DNA of 64,000 nucleotides, taken from assembly GCA_964634885.1 (NCBI GenBank), contig CAZWLN010000019.1:1-64000 (forward strand). Direction: 5' to 3'. Shown piece by piece: positions 35,262 through 46,008 of the stretch. Source of the stretch: DAINRZ01 sp964634885. Its GTDB lineage: Bacteria; Bacteroidota; Ignavibacteria; Kapaibacteriales; UBA2268. The notes below the pieces were generated by a model, which worked only from the letters and a program-made list of their open reading frames with translations, did no database searches and was not told the DNA's origin. Positions within the stretch are counted from its first letter, which is position 1; every line of letters begins with the position of its first letter. Position numbers and translations under genes: made by a program.

Positions 35262-37733
35262 ATGGCAAAAACACCAATTAAGACAAAGGACGGCACCACA
35301 GGCGGCGAAATGAAGCCCGGACCGGCCGGTAAATACCAGGATATGATCTACATTCTGGCAATCGCACTGCTTGTCTTCGTGTTCTTCTCAAAGGCAATAT
35401 TCAGCGGCGGTTTCAATTCGCCCGATAATGTTTCCTCGAACTGCTTTGCAACCTATGTTCAGGAATCGCAGAAAGACGGCAATTACCCGCAATGGATACC
35501 CTATGTGTTCGGCGGCATGCCGAGCTATGCCTCGATGCTCGCCGGCGGTACGCGTTCATGGGATTTTCTTGCAGTCGGATTCTTCGACGTCATCGGGTTC
35601 ATCGGCAACATCTTTGCAAGCGACGTAGCGCGAATGATCTGCTATTATATAATATACGGCATCGGCCTGTACATCCTGATGCGGTCGAAGAAACAGGAGC
35701 GTTACATTGCCTTCTTCGTTGCCGTTGCAGGCGTCTTTTCTACCTATGTCATAACCTGGGTGATGATCGGCCATAACACAAAGCCGATTGTCTTCGCAAT
35801 GTTCCCCTATGTAATACTTTTCCTGGAGAAGCTCCGCGAGAAGTTCTCGATTCTGTTCCTTGCCCTTCTCGTGCTGGCAATACATATAATGCTGGAAGCC
35901 GGGCACATACAGATGATGTTCTACGGAGGACTGATATTCGGTACTTACCTCTTATTCGAATTCATCAACAGGCTGGTTACGAAAACAGGCTGGCAAAAAG
36001 TACTTTTAACAGGTGTTTACTTAGTGTTTGCCGCCGGTGTTGCTTTCATGATGTCCTCCGACAGGTACATGAGTACGCTGGAGTACACACCCTACTCGAC
36101 AAGAGGTGTCGGCCCCATCGTCAACCAGGGTAACCAGCAGGACGCCGAGGGCGGCAATGCATACGATTATGCCACGATGTGGTCTTTCAGCCCCGGAGAA
36201 TCGATGACATTTTTCGTACCAGGCTATTACGGCAAATTCAGCGAAGAAATGGCTGAGAAAAATATAAACCCATACTGGGGATATAAAGAATCGGAAGACT
36301 CACCGCCATACATGGGCATAGTCGTGCTTGCTTTTGCGATCGTAGGATTTATCTTCTACCGTAAGGATGCCTTCGTACAGGCAATGTTTGTAATCGCGTG
36401 CTTTTCGCTGCTGCTGTCCTTCGGGCGAAGCCTGCCGTTAATCTATGACCTGTTCTATTACAACTTCCCCGGGTTCAATAAGTTCCGGGCGCCGAGCATG
36501 GCCCTGGCAATGATGCATTTCTCCATACCGGTTTTGGCTGGTTACGGATTGACGGGGATTTTGAATATCCGAAAGAACCTGCCCCAGTTCAATATTAAAA
36601 CACTGAAAGTATTGCTGTATTCATCCCTGGGCTTCCTTGGGATTGGGATTATTTTTGCGATAGGATTCAAGAAAGCCTTCCTCGGTTCTGTTGCTGCAAA
36701 ATTCGGTACCGAATCCGCAAACCTGCCTGAAGAAATGTCTTCGTTCTTCTGGTCGGCAGCTACGTCAGACTGGTTCATCGGCGCTTTGATACTAATTGTT
36801 TCCGTCGTCGCCTGCTATATGTTCATAAAAAATAAAATGAAACTCGTTCCGCTCATCGCCATTCTTCTTGTACTTCTCGTGGCTGACATGTGGCGTGTTG
36901 ACTTCAGGAGGATGCAGACTTTCGACAAAACAATACAGGAAGAAATATTTGCCCAATACCAGCCTTTGTACGATTATATCAAGAAGGACAAGTCACTGTA
37001 CAGGATTTTCGATTTCGTTGCGCAGCAGCAGAACATACCCGCCTATTTCCTTGTACAGAACGTAAACGGATACCATTCCGCAAAGATGAGGGTGATACAG
37101 GATATTATGGACGTTGCTAACCAGCAGAATGCACTGCGATCGACTAATTATATTGTCAATCCGTTGCTGTGGAACATAATGAATGTTAAGTATATTATTC
37201 AACCTTCACAGCAGGGCCTGACAATTGATACGAATCACACAGTGCTGCCGAGAGCTTTCTTTGTCGATTCGGCTGTTACCGAAAGGCCTCTCGACATTCT
37301 CTACCACCTGCGCGACCAGGATTTCAACCCGCAGAAAACTGCCTATCTGGAGAGCAGCCTGCCTGTGAAGATCGATCCTGTAATGCCCGGAGCAACAGCA
37401 GAAGTTAAAGAATACAAGAATGAAAAGATTACAATCGATGTAAATGCTACCGGCAACAACCTGCTGTTCATCGGCGAAGTGTATTATCCGCCTGCATGGA
37501 AGGCATACATCGACGGCAAAGAGACAACCATTTACAAGACAAACTATGCTTTCCGCTCGATAGTCGTTCCCCAGGGCAAGCACCTGGTTACAATGGAATA
37601 CAGATCAGAAAAATTTGAGACGGGCAGGAGCATGAGCACTATTGCCAACATCGCTACAACGCTTGCATTAGTCCTGGGTGTCGTGCTGGTTGTCGTCAGG
37701 AGCCGGAAGACTAAGCAAGGCACAGACGAATAA
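35262..37733 (+). CDS. YfhO-family membrane protein (GT-C-like)
   Basis: An 823-aa polytopic protein of the YfhO family. About twelve hydrophobic segments lie between residues ~30 and ~560 and near ~790-810. After the first segment comes the family pattern of a periplasmic loop (FGGMPSYASM near 85). The C-terminal ~250 residues (RIFDFVAQQQNIPAYFL..., NNLLFIGEVYYPPAWKAYIDGKE) form a soluble beta-rich domain. YfhO proteins are GT-C-fold enzymes thought to transfer sugars from lipid carriers; the acceptor here is unknown. The last 23 bp overlap the end of the convergent giant glycosyltransferase gene. It suits the surface-glycan neighbourhood. Confidence 0.85.
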   Translation: MAKTPIKTKDGTTGGEMKPGPAGKYQDMIYILAIALLVFVFFSKAIFSGGFNSPDNVSSNCFATYVQESQKDGNYPQWIPYVFGGMPSYASMLAGGTRSWDFLAVGFFDVIGFIGNIFASDVARMICYYIIYGIGLYILMRSKKQERYIAFFVAVAGVFSTYVITWVMIGHNTKPIVFAMFPYVILFLEKLREKFSILFLALLVLAIHIMLEAGHIQMMFYGGLIFGTYLLFEFINRLVTKTGWQKVLLTGVYLVFAAGVAFMMSSDRYMSTLEYTPYSTRGVGPIVNQGNQQDAEGGNAYDYATMWSFSPGESMTFFVPGYYGKFSEEMAEKNINPYWGYKESEDSPPYMGIVVLAFAIVGFIFYRKDAFVQAMFVIACFSLLLSFGRSLPLIYDLFYYNFPGFNKFRAPSMALAMMHFSIPVLAGYGLTGILNIRKNLPQFNIKTLKVLLYSSLGFLGIGIIFAIGFKKAFLGSVAAKFGTESANLPEEMSSFFWSAATSDWFIGALILIVSVVACYMFIKNKMKLVPLIAILLVLLVADMWRVDFRRMQTFDKTIQEEIFAQYQPLYDYIKKDKSLYRIFDFVAQQQNIPAYFLVQNVNGYHSAKMRVIQDIMDVANQQNALRSTNYIVNPLLWNIMNVKYIIQPSQQGLTIDTNHTVLPRAFFVDSAVTERPLDILYHLRDQDFNPQKTAYLESSLPVKIDPVMPGATAEVKEYKNEKITIDVNATGNNLLFIGEVYYPPAWKAYIDGKETTIYKTNYAFRSIVVPQGKHLVTMEYRSEKFETGRSMSTIANIATTLALVLGVVLVVVRSRKTKQGTDE

Positions 37734-40700
37734 ATTCTGCTGCTACAATTTCAGGTTGAAGCCCGGTCATCGTATCGTTGATGCCGGGCTTTTGCCAATA
37801 TGTATCGAGGAACTGCGATTGTTCATTCCTGACGGAGAAGAAACCCTGCGACGGATTGCCGATGAGCAGCGGGTTTGTAATACCTGCAATTACCATTGTC
37901 GGTTTCCTGAAGAGATTGTGCCCTACGTGGAAGAAGGCGCTGTCAACCGTAAGGAAAGAGTCGCACATGGAGGCCAGTGCAATCTGGCTGCGTATGTCGG
38001 TTATGTTCCTGACAGGGCAGTCCCACAGATCGGGATCCTCGAATCCTGCCGGTTCGAGTCCCAGGTTAAGAAAGACAATATCCGGTTCTTTTTTCTTCAA
38101 TTCGCGGAATACTTCATAGCCGTAGGGATAGCTCCGGTGTACGTCCTTGTTGGTGCGGAACTGCACTGCTACGGCTTTCCTGCCGCGTATGAAGCCGGTA
38201 AGCTGTTCGGCAGCCCAGGCGCGCTCTTCGTCGTTGATTGTGTAAACGATATTCCTGTGGGTAAATTTAATTCCGGCGATGTTCCCGATAATGTCCATAT
38301 ATGAGATGCGATTGTAGTAGTCGGGCATTTTGGCAATTATATAATTATAGTCGATTACTTCGTCGCAGTTTGTTTCGATGAACAGGAGGTCATCCGAGTC
38401 CTCGGGCAGGAACGATTCGATGTCGGGATGGTAATCGAATATACCTGCCAGGTAGTCTGCCCCGCTGATGAAAATTGTCAGGTGGGGATGGAGCCTCTTC
38501 AGTTCGGCGGCGATTGCCGTAACTGTGAGGGAATCGCCGATGGCGGCAGCGCATTTGATGAGAACGGAAGAAGCTTGGTCATAGTTCCTTTTGTGGAACC
38601 TGGATGAGAAGCTGGTGAAAAAGGCCATTTCCTGTGCTGCTCTTTCGTTCATTTTCCTTGCCATAAGCCCCGGCTGCGGCGCCGGCGCTGCTGCAGTGTC
38701 AGGTGCAGCAGCCTGTTCAACGGGAGCCGGCCTGTCGATGGGCGCCAGGACGTTGTCCACTACTTTTAAACCGTCTTCGGCGTAGAACATATCGGCATCA
38801 CGTACAACAAACGCTCCCCACTTGAAGAAGAATCGTTCGCGGTTTTTCAGTTCTTTTTTCGAATAGTCGTTCATCATGTCGTCGCCGTAGGCTTCTCGAA
38901 GTTTCTTTGTTACGGATTCATAGTGATAGAGTACAGCTTCGGGGTTGTATATCACGTCGAGGCCGGAGCTGTTTATCTTCATGCACAGGTCGGTATCCTC
39001 CCAGCCGAAGACATATTCCTCATCGAAGCCGTCAAGGTTGTCGAATACATCTTTCCTGATTGCCAGGCAGGCGCCTGTTACAAACTGCACCTTGCGTTTC
39101 CTGTTGACGAAAGGCAAGCCGGCGTCGGCAGTGATGTATGCATGGTAAGGCTCCGGGCTGCGGTCTTTCCTTGGCCCGAAGACCATGCCGGCGTGTTGAA
39201 CGGAACCGTTTTCGTAAAGCAGTTTGGCTCCCTGAACGGCGCACTCGCTGTTCAGTTCAAATTCTTCTTTGAAAGCGTCGAGCCAGCCGGGGAACGGCTC
39301 TGTGTCGTTGTTCAGGAAAACGAGGTAACGGCCGGAAGCAAGGGCAGCGCCCTGGTTGTTAACCTTTGCGTAATTGTCGTTAGTCTCGTTCCTGACGCCT
39401 TTAACCGTGCTGCCAAGGCTTGCGAGGTAATGGGGTGTTTCGTCCGCGGATGCGTTGTCGATGACAATTATCTCTATTTTATTAATACCTTTGGTTTTTA
39501 GTATGCCCTCGATGCACTTCCTGGTATAGTGTACATTGTTGTGTACGGGAATAATAATAGAGAATTCGGGTTTCACAGCAGGCCTCTGTTGTGCTGCCGG
39601 CTGTGGAACAGGCTGCTGAACGGGCGCCGGTTCAGAAGTCATCTCCTTCTTCGATGCAATTACCTGCATGAGGTCTTTGCCTTTCCTGTCTATCAGGCTG
39701 TTGGCAATCAGGGTTTCTTCCTGCGATTCGTCCCATTTGATCTTACCCAGCCACTTGTGGTTGAGCCTCTCCCAGTTTGCAATGTCGTTTTTATTGCGGT
39801 TCTCGGTCATAGATTCATAGTGGTAAACACGGCTTTGAGCACAGTACCTGATCCTGTAACCGGCCTGGCGCAGCCTGATGCAGTAATCCACATCTTCGAA
39901 ACCGTTGATGTATTCTTCGTCGAAGAGTCCGACGCGACCGACGGCCTCCCTGTCGAGGAGCAAACAGGCAGCAGTAACACAGTTTACGTCGCGGCTGGTT
40001 TTCACCTGGTAGGTGTCTTCAATGTCGTAGTACCTGTAAGCATGGTAGGGAGCCAGGTAATTGTTCTGGTTGCCGATTACCACCCATACATGCTGTATCG
40101 TTGTGGAATCGGGATAGAGCAGGCAGGAACCAACGGCCCCAATACTTTTACCGGAGCAGATCTCTTCTGTCATGGCTTCGAGCCAGCCGGGCTGCGGCAC
40201 AGTGTCATTGTTGAGAAGGAGGATATATTTCGAATCGGAGTATTCGATGCCCTGGTTGCAGGCATGGGCAAATCCCATGTTTTCGCTGAAGCTGATGTAT
40301 TTGATGTTCCCGTGCATTGAGGCAATAAGCTCTATATATTTACCGGTACCGTCGGTCGAAGCGTTGTCGATGATAATTAACTGGTAATTCAGGGACCGGG
40401 GTGTTACTTCAAGAATTGTCTCAACACATTTCTGTGTGAGTTCAAGTTTGTTGTAAACCGGGATTATTATCGATATATCATAGCGTTCGGCAGCAGGGGG
40501 CTCTTCTTCCGTTGCAATAGTTTCAATGTTTTTGGACAGGTAGTGTTCAGCAAAGGCCGACTCGCAGTATAATGATTTCTGCCTGCTCTTGTAAAGGCTC
40601 ATGTTTAATTTATAATTGCCTGCTTTTACATTGGTTCTTCTCCTCTCGTCCTTCCATCTCCTGTATTCGGGATAGAGAGCTTCCTCTTCCGTATCTGTCG

Positions 40701-43293
40701 ATTTCAGGGTTTTTGGGTTGATGGCTGCCGCTTTTCCTCCGGGTAGGTGAAAACCGGCGTCTTCATCTTCCATATAGGCTATTTGCATTGAAGAAAGCCT
40801 AATCCTGTAACAATAGTCGGCATCTTCCTCACCGTACAGGCCGTAGTCTTCACACCAGTATCCAATCATATCCCGTGTCCTTGCCGGAATCAAAAGGCAT
40901 GCTCCACCGAGATTACCATCTTTCTTTAACCTGAGTTTTATTCCGTTCAATTCGGAAAGAGGATAGCTAACGGGTTCGAAATTAAAGGAAACAGCGCCAA
41001 GAGAAGGTATTGTTTCGATGGCATCGACGAGTTCGTTGAGCCAGTTGTCTTTTGCCATAACAATGTCATTATCATACTTGACGAGGTATTCGGCATCAGG
41101 TTCGAGGAACCAGCCGAGGTTCGCCGCTTTGGCAACGCCAACGTTTTCCGGAAGAAGAACCAGATTCTTAATTGTCCCTTTTTCCTTAAGCCCGGAAAGG
41201 TACTCTTTCGTGCCGTCGCTGCTGTTGTTGTCGATGACAGTCAGGGTGTAAGGAAAATGCGTCCGTTTGACAATGGATTCGATTGCCTGTTCTGTAAATT
41301 CCAGCCTGTTGTATGTAACCATTACAATGTTGGCATACTTACCGTGCGATTCGTCTTTCACAGGGAAATAGCTGTGTTCCCGGGTGTAGCCTTTAAGCCT
41401 TACGAGTGTCGATTCGCCTGTTTTGTGAATATTCCATGAGGAAGAGATGTCATTAGTCATAGTTTTTCGATAGACCAGGGTGAAGCCGCTGCCGTTCTTG
41501 TCGTCGGTTTCCTGCTGCCCGACGAGTTCAAGCCTGGCGCCGAACAGCCTGGTGACAAAACTGCTGAGGCTTTCGAGTGTGAAGACGTGGTAGTGGCAAT
41601 GGCCGAAGCGACCCGCTTCGGGTTCGTCTTCGGCGGTGTTCATATTGACATAGTCGTCGAAAATATGTTCCCAGGAAGTCAGGGGTTTGTCCCTGTCGGA
41701 AGGAGATGCGTCCCTGTGAGGCACGATCATATATATATAGCCGCCCTTTTTCACAATCCTGTACCATTCCAGTAGCGCCCTGATGAGGTCAGGACAGTGT
41801 TCTGCAACATGGGAGCTCAGAACAAAATCGTAACTCTCGGGTTCGAGTGGTATATCGTCTGCAGTGGCTTCAATATCTATGACGGCAACGGTACCCGTCA
41901 GTTCCATCTGCTCTTTTTCGTATATATCGTCCCTGATGCCGACATTGATGGTGTCAAGGCCGAAGGGATTGTGAGCGGAGGCGCCGATCTCGATTCCCCT
42001 TAATCCGTCGAGGAACTTGTGAGCATACTTACTCTCGGGAAAGATTGTAAGGTTATTTGAATAGGAGGCTTTTTTTGCTAACGTTCCTGGCGCTTGGGCA
42101 ATAGAGCCTTTAATCACGAATTTACTGATTCTGTCAAGATATCTTCTGATCTTCCCGGCTTTTTCATTGTTCCCGGATTCTTCTAACTTATTAAGGTTTG
42201 ATTTCATTGCTTCGAGGCTTTCATATTCAATATAAGTAAATTGTATGTCCCAGAAATCCACTATGTTCCCGAAGGCTTTCTTAAGTTCATCAGGCAATTT
42301 GGACTTCCTGATATTGTCGTTGATGCGAATGAAGTCCTTTTTCAACGCCGACCGGATGCTTCCCGGCAGCTTACTGATCCATTCCCTGAGCCTGTCGGCA
42401 AGAGCAGGAATGAAACCGACACCCTGGTACATGAAAGCTTCGGTATTAAGAATTGCATTTATGGCATTGCGGATGATGGTTACAATGTTTTCTACGTTGT
42501 TGACATCGATGAATGCATAGATACGGGTAAGGTCGTTTTTATTGATGAAATCTACGGCACCCCTTGCTGCGTCGTATTCGCCTGCTTCGGGAAACCGCGC
42601 TGTCCCGGTGTCTTCATGCTGACGGGTGATGCATGTCCTTTTATTGATGAACTTCATTTCGTACTTGTTGCTGATGCGCAGCCACATGTCAACATCCTGT
42701 CCGTTGCGGTAGTCTTCGTTAAAGAGGCCGACTGCCTGGAAAACAGCCTTGTGGACGGCAATGCTGATGCCGTGGACGATATTACCCTGAAGCAGGGAAA
42801 TCGTCTGCCACTCTTTGGCGGGCATATTCTTTGCCCTGTCCAGTTCACCTATGTTTTTCCCGCTGGTTGTGTCGTCGAGAAGGTAATAGTCGCTGTGAAA
42901 GAATTTGATTTCCGGGTTTGCATTGATTTCTTCATAGAAAGTCGAAAGTGCAGTCTTTTCGAAAAAGTCGTCGGAAGAAAGCCAGCATATCCAGTTTGCC
43001 CTTGCTTTCTTTATGCCCGAATTAAGAGCGGTGGAGACTCCCCCGTTCTCTTTTGAGAATCCCCTGAAACGTGGGTCCTTCTTCGTGTATTGCTCTATTA
43101 TCTCACCCGAGCCGTCTGTTGACCCGTCGTTAATAATGACGGCTTCCCAATTTGAGTAAGTCTGGCTGAGAATGCTGTCTAGTGTTGCCGGCAGGCACCA
43201 TGCATGATTGTAAACAGGGACAATTATGGAGAAGAATGGAACTCTCCCGTTAGGTTTATCATTCAGGTTATTAATGGCAAAATTATTTTCCAT
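37711..43293 (-). CDS. Giant fused glycosyltransferase: four GT2, a methyltransferase and a GT9 domain
   Basis: About 1860 residues. GT2-A starts near 22 (FSIIVPVYN..., IINDGSTDGS). A SAM-methyltransferase-like part lies near 430-620 (GLRGIEIGASAHNPFGLD, SSHVAEHCPDL). GT2-B starts near 655 (ANIVMVTYNR, DNNSSDGT), GT2-C near 940 (ISIIIPVYNK, IDNASTDGTG), GT2-D near 1245 (FSIIIPVHNN, DNASADET). GT9, heptosyltransferase-like, runs from ~1575 to the end (SSVLIKCAAAIGDSLTVTAIA). Pro/Ala/Gln linkers separate the last units (~1220-1243, ~1530-1560). I favour ATG 43293 (AAGGA 6 bases before) over 43299. It probably assembles successive sugars of one glycan; hldA/hldC nearby could feed the GT9 domain. 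No frameshift is visible inside it. A capsule or LPS role is inferred. Confidence 0.9.
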   Translation of the reverse strand: MENNFAINNLNDKPNGRVPFFSIIVPVYNHAWCLPATLDSILSQTYSNWEAVIINDGSTDGSGEIIEQYTKKDPRFRGFSKENGGVSTALNSGIKKARANWICWLSSDDFFEKTALSTFYEEINANPEIKFFHSDYYLLDDTTSGKNIGELDRAKNMPAKEWQTISLLQGNIVHGISIAVHKAVFQAVGLFNEDYRNGQDVDMWLRISNKYEMKFINKRTCITRQHEDTGTARFPEAGEYDAARGAVDFINKNDLTRIYAFIDVNNVENIVTIIRNAINAILNTEAFMYQGVGFIPALADRLREWISKLPGSIRSALKKDFIRINDNIRKSKLPDELKKAFGNIVDFWDIQFTYIEYESLEAMKSNLNKLEESGNNEKAGKIRRYLDRISKFVIKGSIAQAPGTLAKKASYSNNLTIFPESKYAHKFLDGLRGIEIGASAHNPFGLDTINVGIRDDIYEKEQMELTGTVAVIDIEATADDIPLEPESYDFVLSSHVAEHCPDLIRALLEWYRIVKKGGYIYMIVPHRDASPSDRDKPLTSWEHIFDDYVNMNTAEDEPEAGRFGHCHYHVFTLESLSSFVTRLFGARLELVGQQETDDKNGSGFTLVYRKTMTNDISSSWNIHKTGESTLVRLKGYTREHSYFPVKDESHGKYANIVMVTYNRLEFTEQAIESIVKRTHFPYTLTVIDNNSSDGTKEYLSGLKEKGTIKNLVLLPENVGVAKAANLGWFLEPDAEYLVKYDNDIVMAKDNWLNELVDAIETIPSLGAVSFNFEPVSYPLSELNGIKLRLKKDGNLGGACLLIPARTRDMIGYWCEDYGLYGEEDADYCYRIRLSSMQIAYMEDEDAGFHLPGGKAAAINPKTLKSTDTEEEALYPEYRRWKDERRRTNVKAGNYKLNMSLYKSRQKSLYCESAFAEHYLSKNIETIATEEEPPAAERYDISIIIPVYNKLELTQKCVETILEVTPRSLNYQLIIIDNASTDGTGKYIELIASMHGNIKYISFSENMGFAHACNQGIEYSDSKYILLLNNDTVPQPGWLEAMTEEICSGKSIGAVGSCLLYPDSTTIQHVWVVIGNQNNYLAPYHAYRYYDIEDTYQVKTSRDVNCVTAACLLLDREAVGRVGLFDEEYINGFEDVDYCIRLRQAGYRIRYCAQSRVYHYESMTENRNKNDIANWERLNHKWLGKIKWDESQEETLIANSLIDRKGKDLMQVIASKKEMTSEPAPVQQPVPQPAAQQRPAVKPEFSIIIPVHNNVHYTRKCIEGILKTKGINKIEIIVIDNASADETPHYLASLGSTVKGVRNETNDNYAKVNNQGAALASGRYLVFLNNDTEPFPGWLDAFKEEFELNSECAVQGAKLLYENGSVQHAGMVFGPRKDRSPEPYHAYITADAGLPFVNRKRKVQFVTGACLAIRKDVFDNLDGFDEEYVFGWEDTDLCMKINSSGLDVIYNPEAVLYHYESVTKKLREAYGDDMMNDYSKKELKNRERFFFKWGAFVVRDADMFYAEDGLKVVDNVLAPIDRPAPVEQAAAPDTAAAPAPQPGLMARKMNERAAQEMAFFTSFSSRFHKRNYDQASSVLIKCAAAIGDSLTVTAIAAELKRLHPHLTIFISGADYLAGIFDYHPDIESFLPEDSDDLLFIETNCDEVIDYNYIIAKMPDYYNRISYMDIIGNIAGIKFTHRNIVYTINDEERAWAAEQLTGFIRGRKAVAVQFRTNKDVHRSYPYGYEVFRELKKKEPDIVFLNLGLEPAGFEDPDLWDCPVRNITDIRSQIALASMCDSFLTVDSAFFHVGHNLFRKPTMVIAGITNPLLIGNPSQGFFSVRNEQSQFLDTYWQKPGINDTMTGLQPEIVAAEFIRLCLA

Positions 43294-43463
43294 AATCATT
43301 CCTTAAGCAACTGCCGGTTAATATTAGCCGGACATTATTATTATTAACAAATAATCATACAAAGTACAACTATAATTATTAAATATAAAGAATGGACAAA
43401 ATATATGCCATAAATATTTTCATTATGAAGAAATAAAAAGCAAATAGAGGAAAAAAGAGGTGG

Positions 43464-44579
43464 TCAGATCATTTCCGATACATAACGTGCAATTTCGAGC
43501 GAGGCTGTAAGGCCAGGCGATTCGATCCCTATCAGGTTAATGAACCCGGGTAGATTATTGTTCCACTCTTCATGGATGACAAAATCCCTGAACCCCTCGC
43601 CTTCTTTTTGAAGCTTAGGCCTGATGCCCGCCTGGTCGGGAGTGATGTCTTCCTCTTTCAGGGCGGGAAGATAGCGGGAGGCTGCACTGTAGAATTTGCC
43701 ATGCAGATCGATTGGGACTGTGTAGTCCTGTACCCTCTCGGGCAGGTACTGCGTGTCGGGACCGAGCTTCAGTTCCCCATTCAGCTCGACGGTAACGTGA
43801 ATGCCCAAGCTCAGTGCGTCTTTCGGAGGAACAGGGTAAATCAGGTGGTTTACGAGGCTTTTGCAGTGGGAAGCAATCCTGAAGTAGTGTCCACGGCAGT
43901 AATGAAGTACATAGTCTTCTTTAACATTGTCGATGCCTGCCATGCCTGATACTGTGTCGCTGTCGAGTCCGGCAGAATTAATTACTACGGGTGTTTTTAC
44001 GTTACAGGTATCGCCATCAAAATCTGTTACTGAGAGTAAATAGCCGCCGCTGATTTTCCCGATGGCCGACAAAGTGTGCCTGAACGCGAAATTGCAGCCT
44101 GACTGCAGACCAGCCTGCTCGTAGCTCTTCATTAAGCTGTGGCTGTCGATTATTCCTGTCGTGGGTGAAAAAAGCGCTGCCGTTGCCCTGACGTTCGGTT
44201 CCGATTTCCTGAAAACGTCGATTGGTACTCTTTCAATGCCCGGTACACCGTTGTTTACAGCCTGGCAATAGAGGCGTTCCAGATTTTCTTCTTCGTCCGG
44301 TTCGACTGCAATTATGTATTTTCCTGTCTTTAAGTGAGGAAGGCCGTATTTCCTGCACCATTCATAGAGGCTATGGTTACCGCGGACACAAAGGACTGCT
44401 TTCAGGCTGTCTGTGGGGTAGTAAATACCGGCATGAATCACTTCGCTGTTCCTGGAGCTGGTCTCCATCCCGAAAGAACTGTTCCTTTCGACGACAAGAA
44501 CGGAATATTTGCCCGCGAGAGTAGCGGCACAGGCCAATCCAACTACACCGGCCCCAATTATTACAATATCATAATCCAT
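43464..44579 (-). CDS. lhgO: L-2-hydroxyglutarate oxidase/dehydrogenase-like FAD enzyme
   Basis: A 371-aa FAD-dependent oxidoreductase of the DAO/LhgO family. The N-terminus has the dinucleotide-binding IVIIGAGVVGLACAATLA (residues 5-22) and the LhgO/GlpA-type SRNSEVIHAGIYYP (~45). C-terminal IGIESPGLTASLEIA completes the FAD site. LhgO oxidises L-2-hydroxyglutarate to 2-oxoglutarate and passes electrons to the quinone pool; the substrate is inferred by family. It lies upstream of and divergent to mnmE (gap 76 bp), and is separated from the giant GT by 170 bp. Related DAO enzymes acting on other 2-hydroxyacids cannot be excluded. Confidence 0.85.
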   Translation of the reverse strand: MDYDIVIIGAGVVGLACAATLAGKYSVLVVERNSSFGMETSSRNSEVIHAGIYYPTDSLKAVLCVRGNHSLYEWCRKYGLPHLKTGKYIIAVEPDEEENLERLYCQAVNNGVPGIERVPIDVFRKSEPNVRATAALFSPTTGIIDSHSLMKSYEQAGLQSGCNFAFRHTLSAIGKISGGYLLSVTDFDGDTCNVKTPVVINSAGLDSDTVSGMAGIDNVKEDYVLHYCRGHYFRIASHCKSLVNHLIYPVPPKDALSLGIHVTVELNGELKLGPDTQYLPERVQDYTVPIDLHGKFYSAASRYLPALKEEDITPDQAGIRPKLQKEGEGFRDFVIHEEWNNNLPGFINLIGIESPGLTASLEIARYVSEMI

Positions 44580-44655
44580 AATTTACATTATCATAAAATC
44601 AATATCGTCAAACAACGAAAATAATAATATTTTGAGATAAAACGCAGAATAAAAA

Positions 44656-46008
44656 GTGAACGATACAATTACTGCATTAGCGACTCCGCCGGGTGTATCC
44701 GGCCTGGCTGTAATAAGGGTTTCCGGCCCCGAAGCCATTTCTGTCACAGACAGGTGCTTTACAGGCAGGAAGCCTCTCAGTCAAGAGAATACCCACACTA
44801 TTCACTTCGGCAATTTTCATAAGGGAGATGTCTTCCTCGACAGGGTTACTGTTTCACTGTTCCGTACCCCTCACTCCTATACTGGCGAGGACGTAATTGA
44901 AATCGGATGCCACGGAGGAAACCTTGTCTATCGTGAAATAATCGATACATTGATTGAATGTGGCTGCCGTATTGCAGAACCGGGCGAATTTACCAGAAGG
45001 GCATTCCTGAACGGAAAACTTGACCTGACGCAGGTTGAAGCAGTAGCCGACATAATACATTCGCAGTCGGTGCCTGGTGTCCTTACTGCTGCCCGACAGT
45101 TAAAAGGCAATTTTACAGAGAGGATGAAAAAGCTGAGGAAGAAACTCATTGAATTAGCGGGTTTGCTCGAACTGGAACTCGATTTCGCAGAAGAGGATAT
45201 TACATTCGCCCGTAAAGACGAGATTGTAAGCCTGCTCGACGATACTATGACCTTCTGTAAAGATCTTGCAGATTCATATGATGCTTCAGAGATACTACGC
45301 TCAGGCTATTATATAGGAATTGCCGGCTATCCGAATTCCGGGAAATCAACCCTGTTCAATACTTTATTGCAGAGAAAAAGAGCCATCACAAGCCATATAC
45401 CCGGAACAACCCGGGACTATCTCGAAGAAACATTATATATCGACGGCATTGCTGTAAGGCTGGTCGATACGGCAGGTATAAGGGATACCGATGACTGCAT
45501 CGAGCTCGAAGGAATAAAAATGGTGGCCTCGGTACTCGACCATTCAAACATGATACTGGTAATCAACGATATGAATATATCTCCGGGAAATTCAGACAGG
45601 CTGACGGACTCCTTAAGGAAAAAATACCCGGAGAAGAAAATAATACTGATACAAAATAAAATTGACCTCGTCGAAGGAACAATACCTGACGGCAAAGAAG
45701 GAATTATAAAGATTTCTGCCAGGAAAGTCACCGGTATTGATATATTGAAATCTGTGATAGGCAGTGAAGCAGCCAAAAGCTCGGAAAGAATTTCGGATAT
45801 TCTCGTCAATCAGAGGCATGCTGTTTTGTTACAAAGATCATTTAACGAATTGCAATCTGCAAAAGAAGCAGTCAGTAAAGGAATGGAAAACGAATTTATA
45901 GCCCTCGACATCAGGCGTGCCATTGCTACAATCGGAGAGATTACGGGCGAGACATGGAACGCAGAGATACTTAACAACATATTCTCACGTTTTTGTATCG
46001 GGAAATAA
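44656..46008 (+). CDS. mnmE: tRNA modification GTPase
   Basis: MnmE (TrmE) forms with MnmG the complex that adds the (carboxymethyl)aminomethyl group to U34 of certain tRNAs. N-terminal formyl-THF-binding domain (~1-115, ATPPGVSGLAVIRVSG), a helical domain split by the G domain with GYPNSGKSTLFN near 225, DTAG and NKID motifs, and the invariant C-terminal CIGK (Cys447). Length 450 is normal. The start is GTG at 44656. The stop codon adjoins a perfect parS site at 46009. Its partner mnmG is 2.7 kb downstream, separated by a protease gene. Both genes are frequently found near bacterial replication origins. Confidence 0.97.
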   Translation: MNDTITALATPPGVSGLAVIRVSGPEAISVTDRCFTGRKPLSQENTHTIHFGNFHKGDVFLDRVTVSLFRTPHSYTGEDVIEIGCHGGNLVYREIIDTLIECGCRIAEPGEFTRRAFLNGKLDLTQVEAVADIIHSQSVPGVLTAARQLKGNFTERMKKLRKKLIELAGLLELELDFAEEDITFARKDEIVSLLDDTMTFCKDLADSYDASEILRSGYYIGIAGYPNSGKSTLFNTLLQRKRAITSHIPGTTRDYLEETLYIDGIAVRLVDTAGIRDTDDCIELEGIKMVASVLDHSNMILVINDMNISPGNSDRLTDSLRKKYPEKKIILIQNKIDLVEGTIPDGKEGIIKISARKVTGIDILKSVIGSEAAKSSERISDILVNQRHAVLLQRSFNELQSAKEAVSKGMENEFIALDIRRAIATIGEITGETWNAEILNNIFSRFCIGK

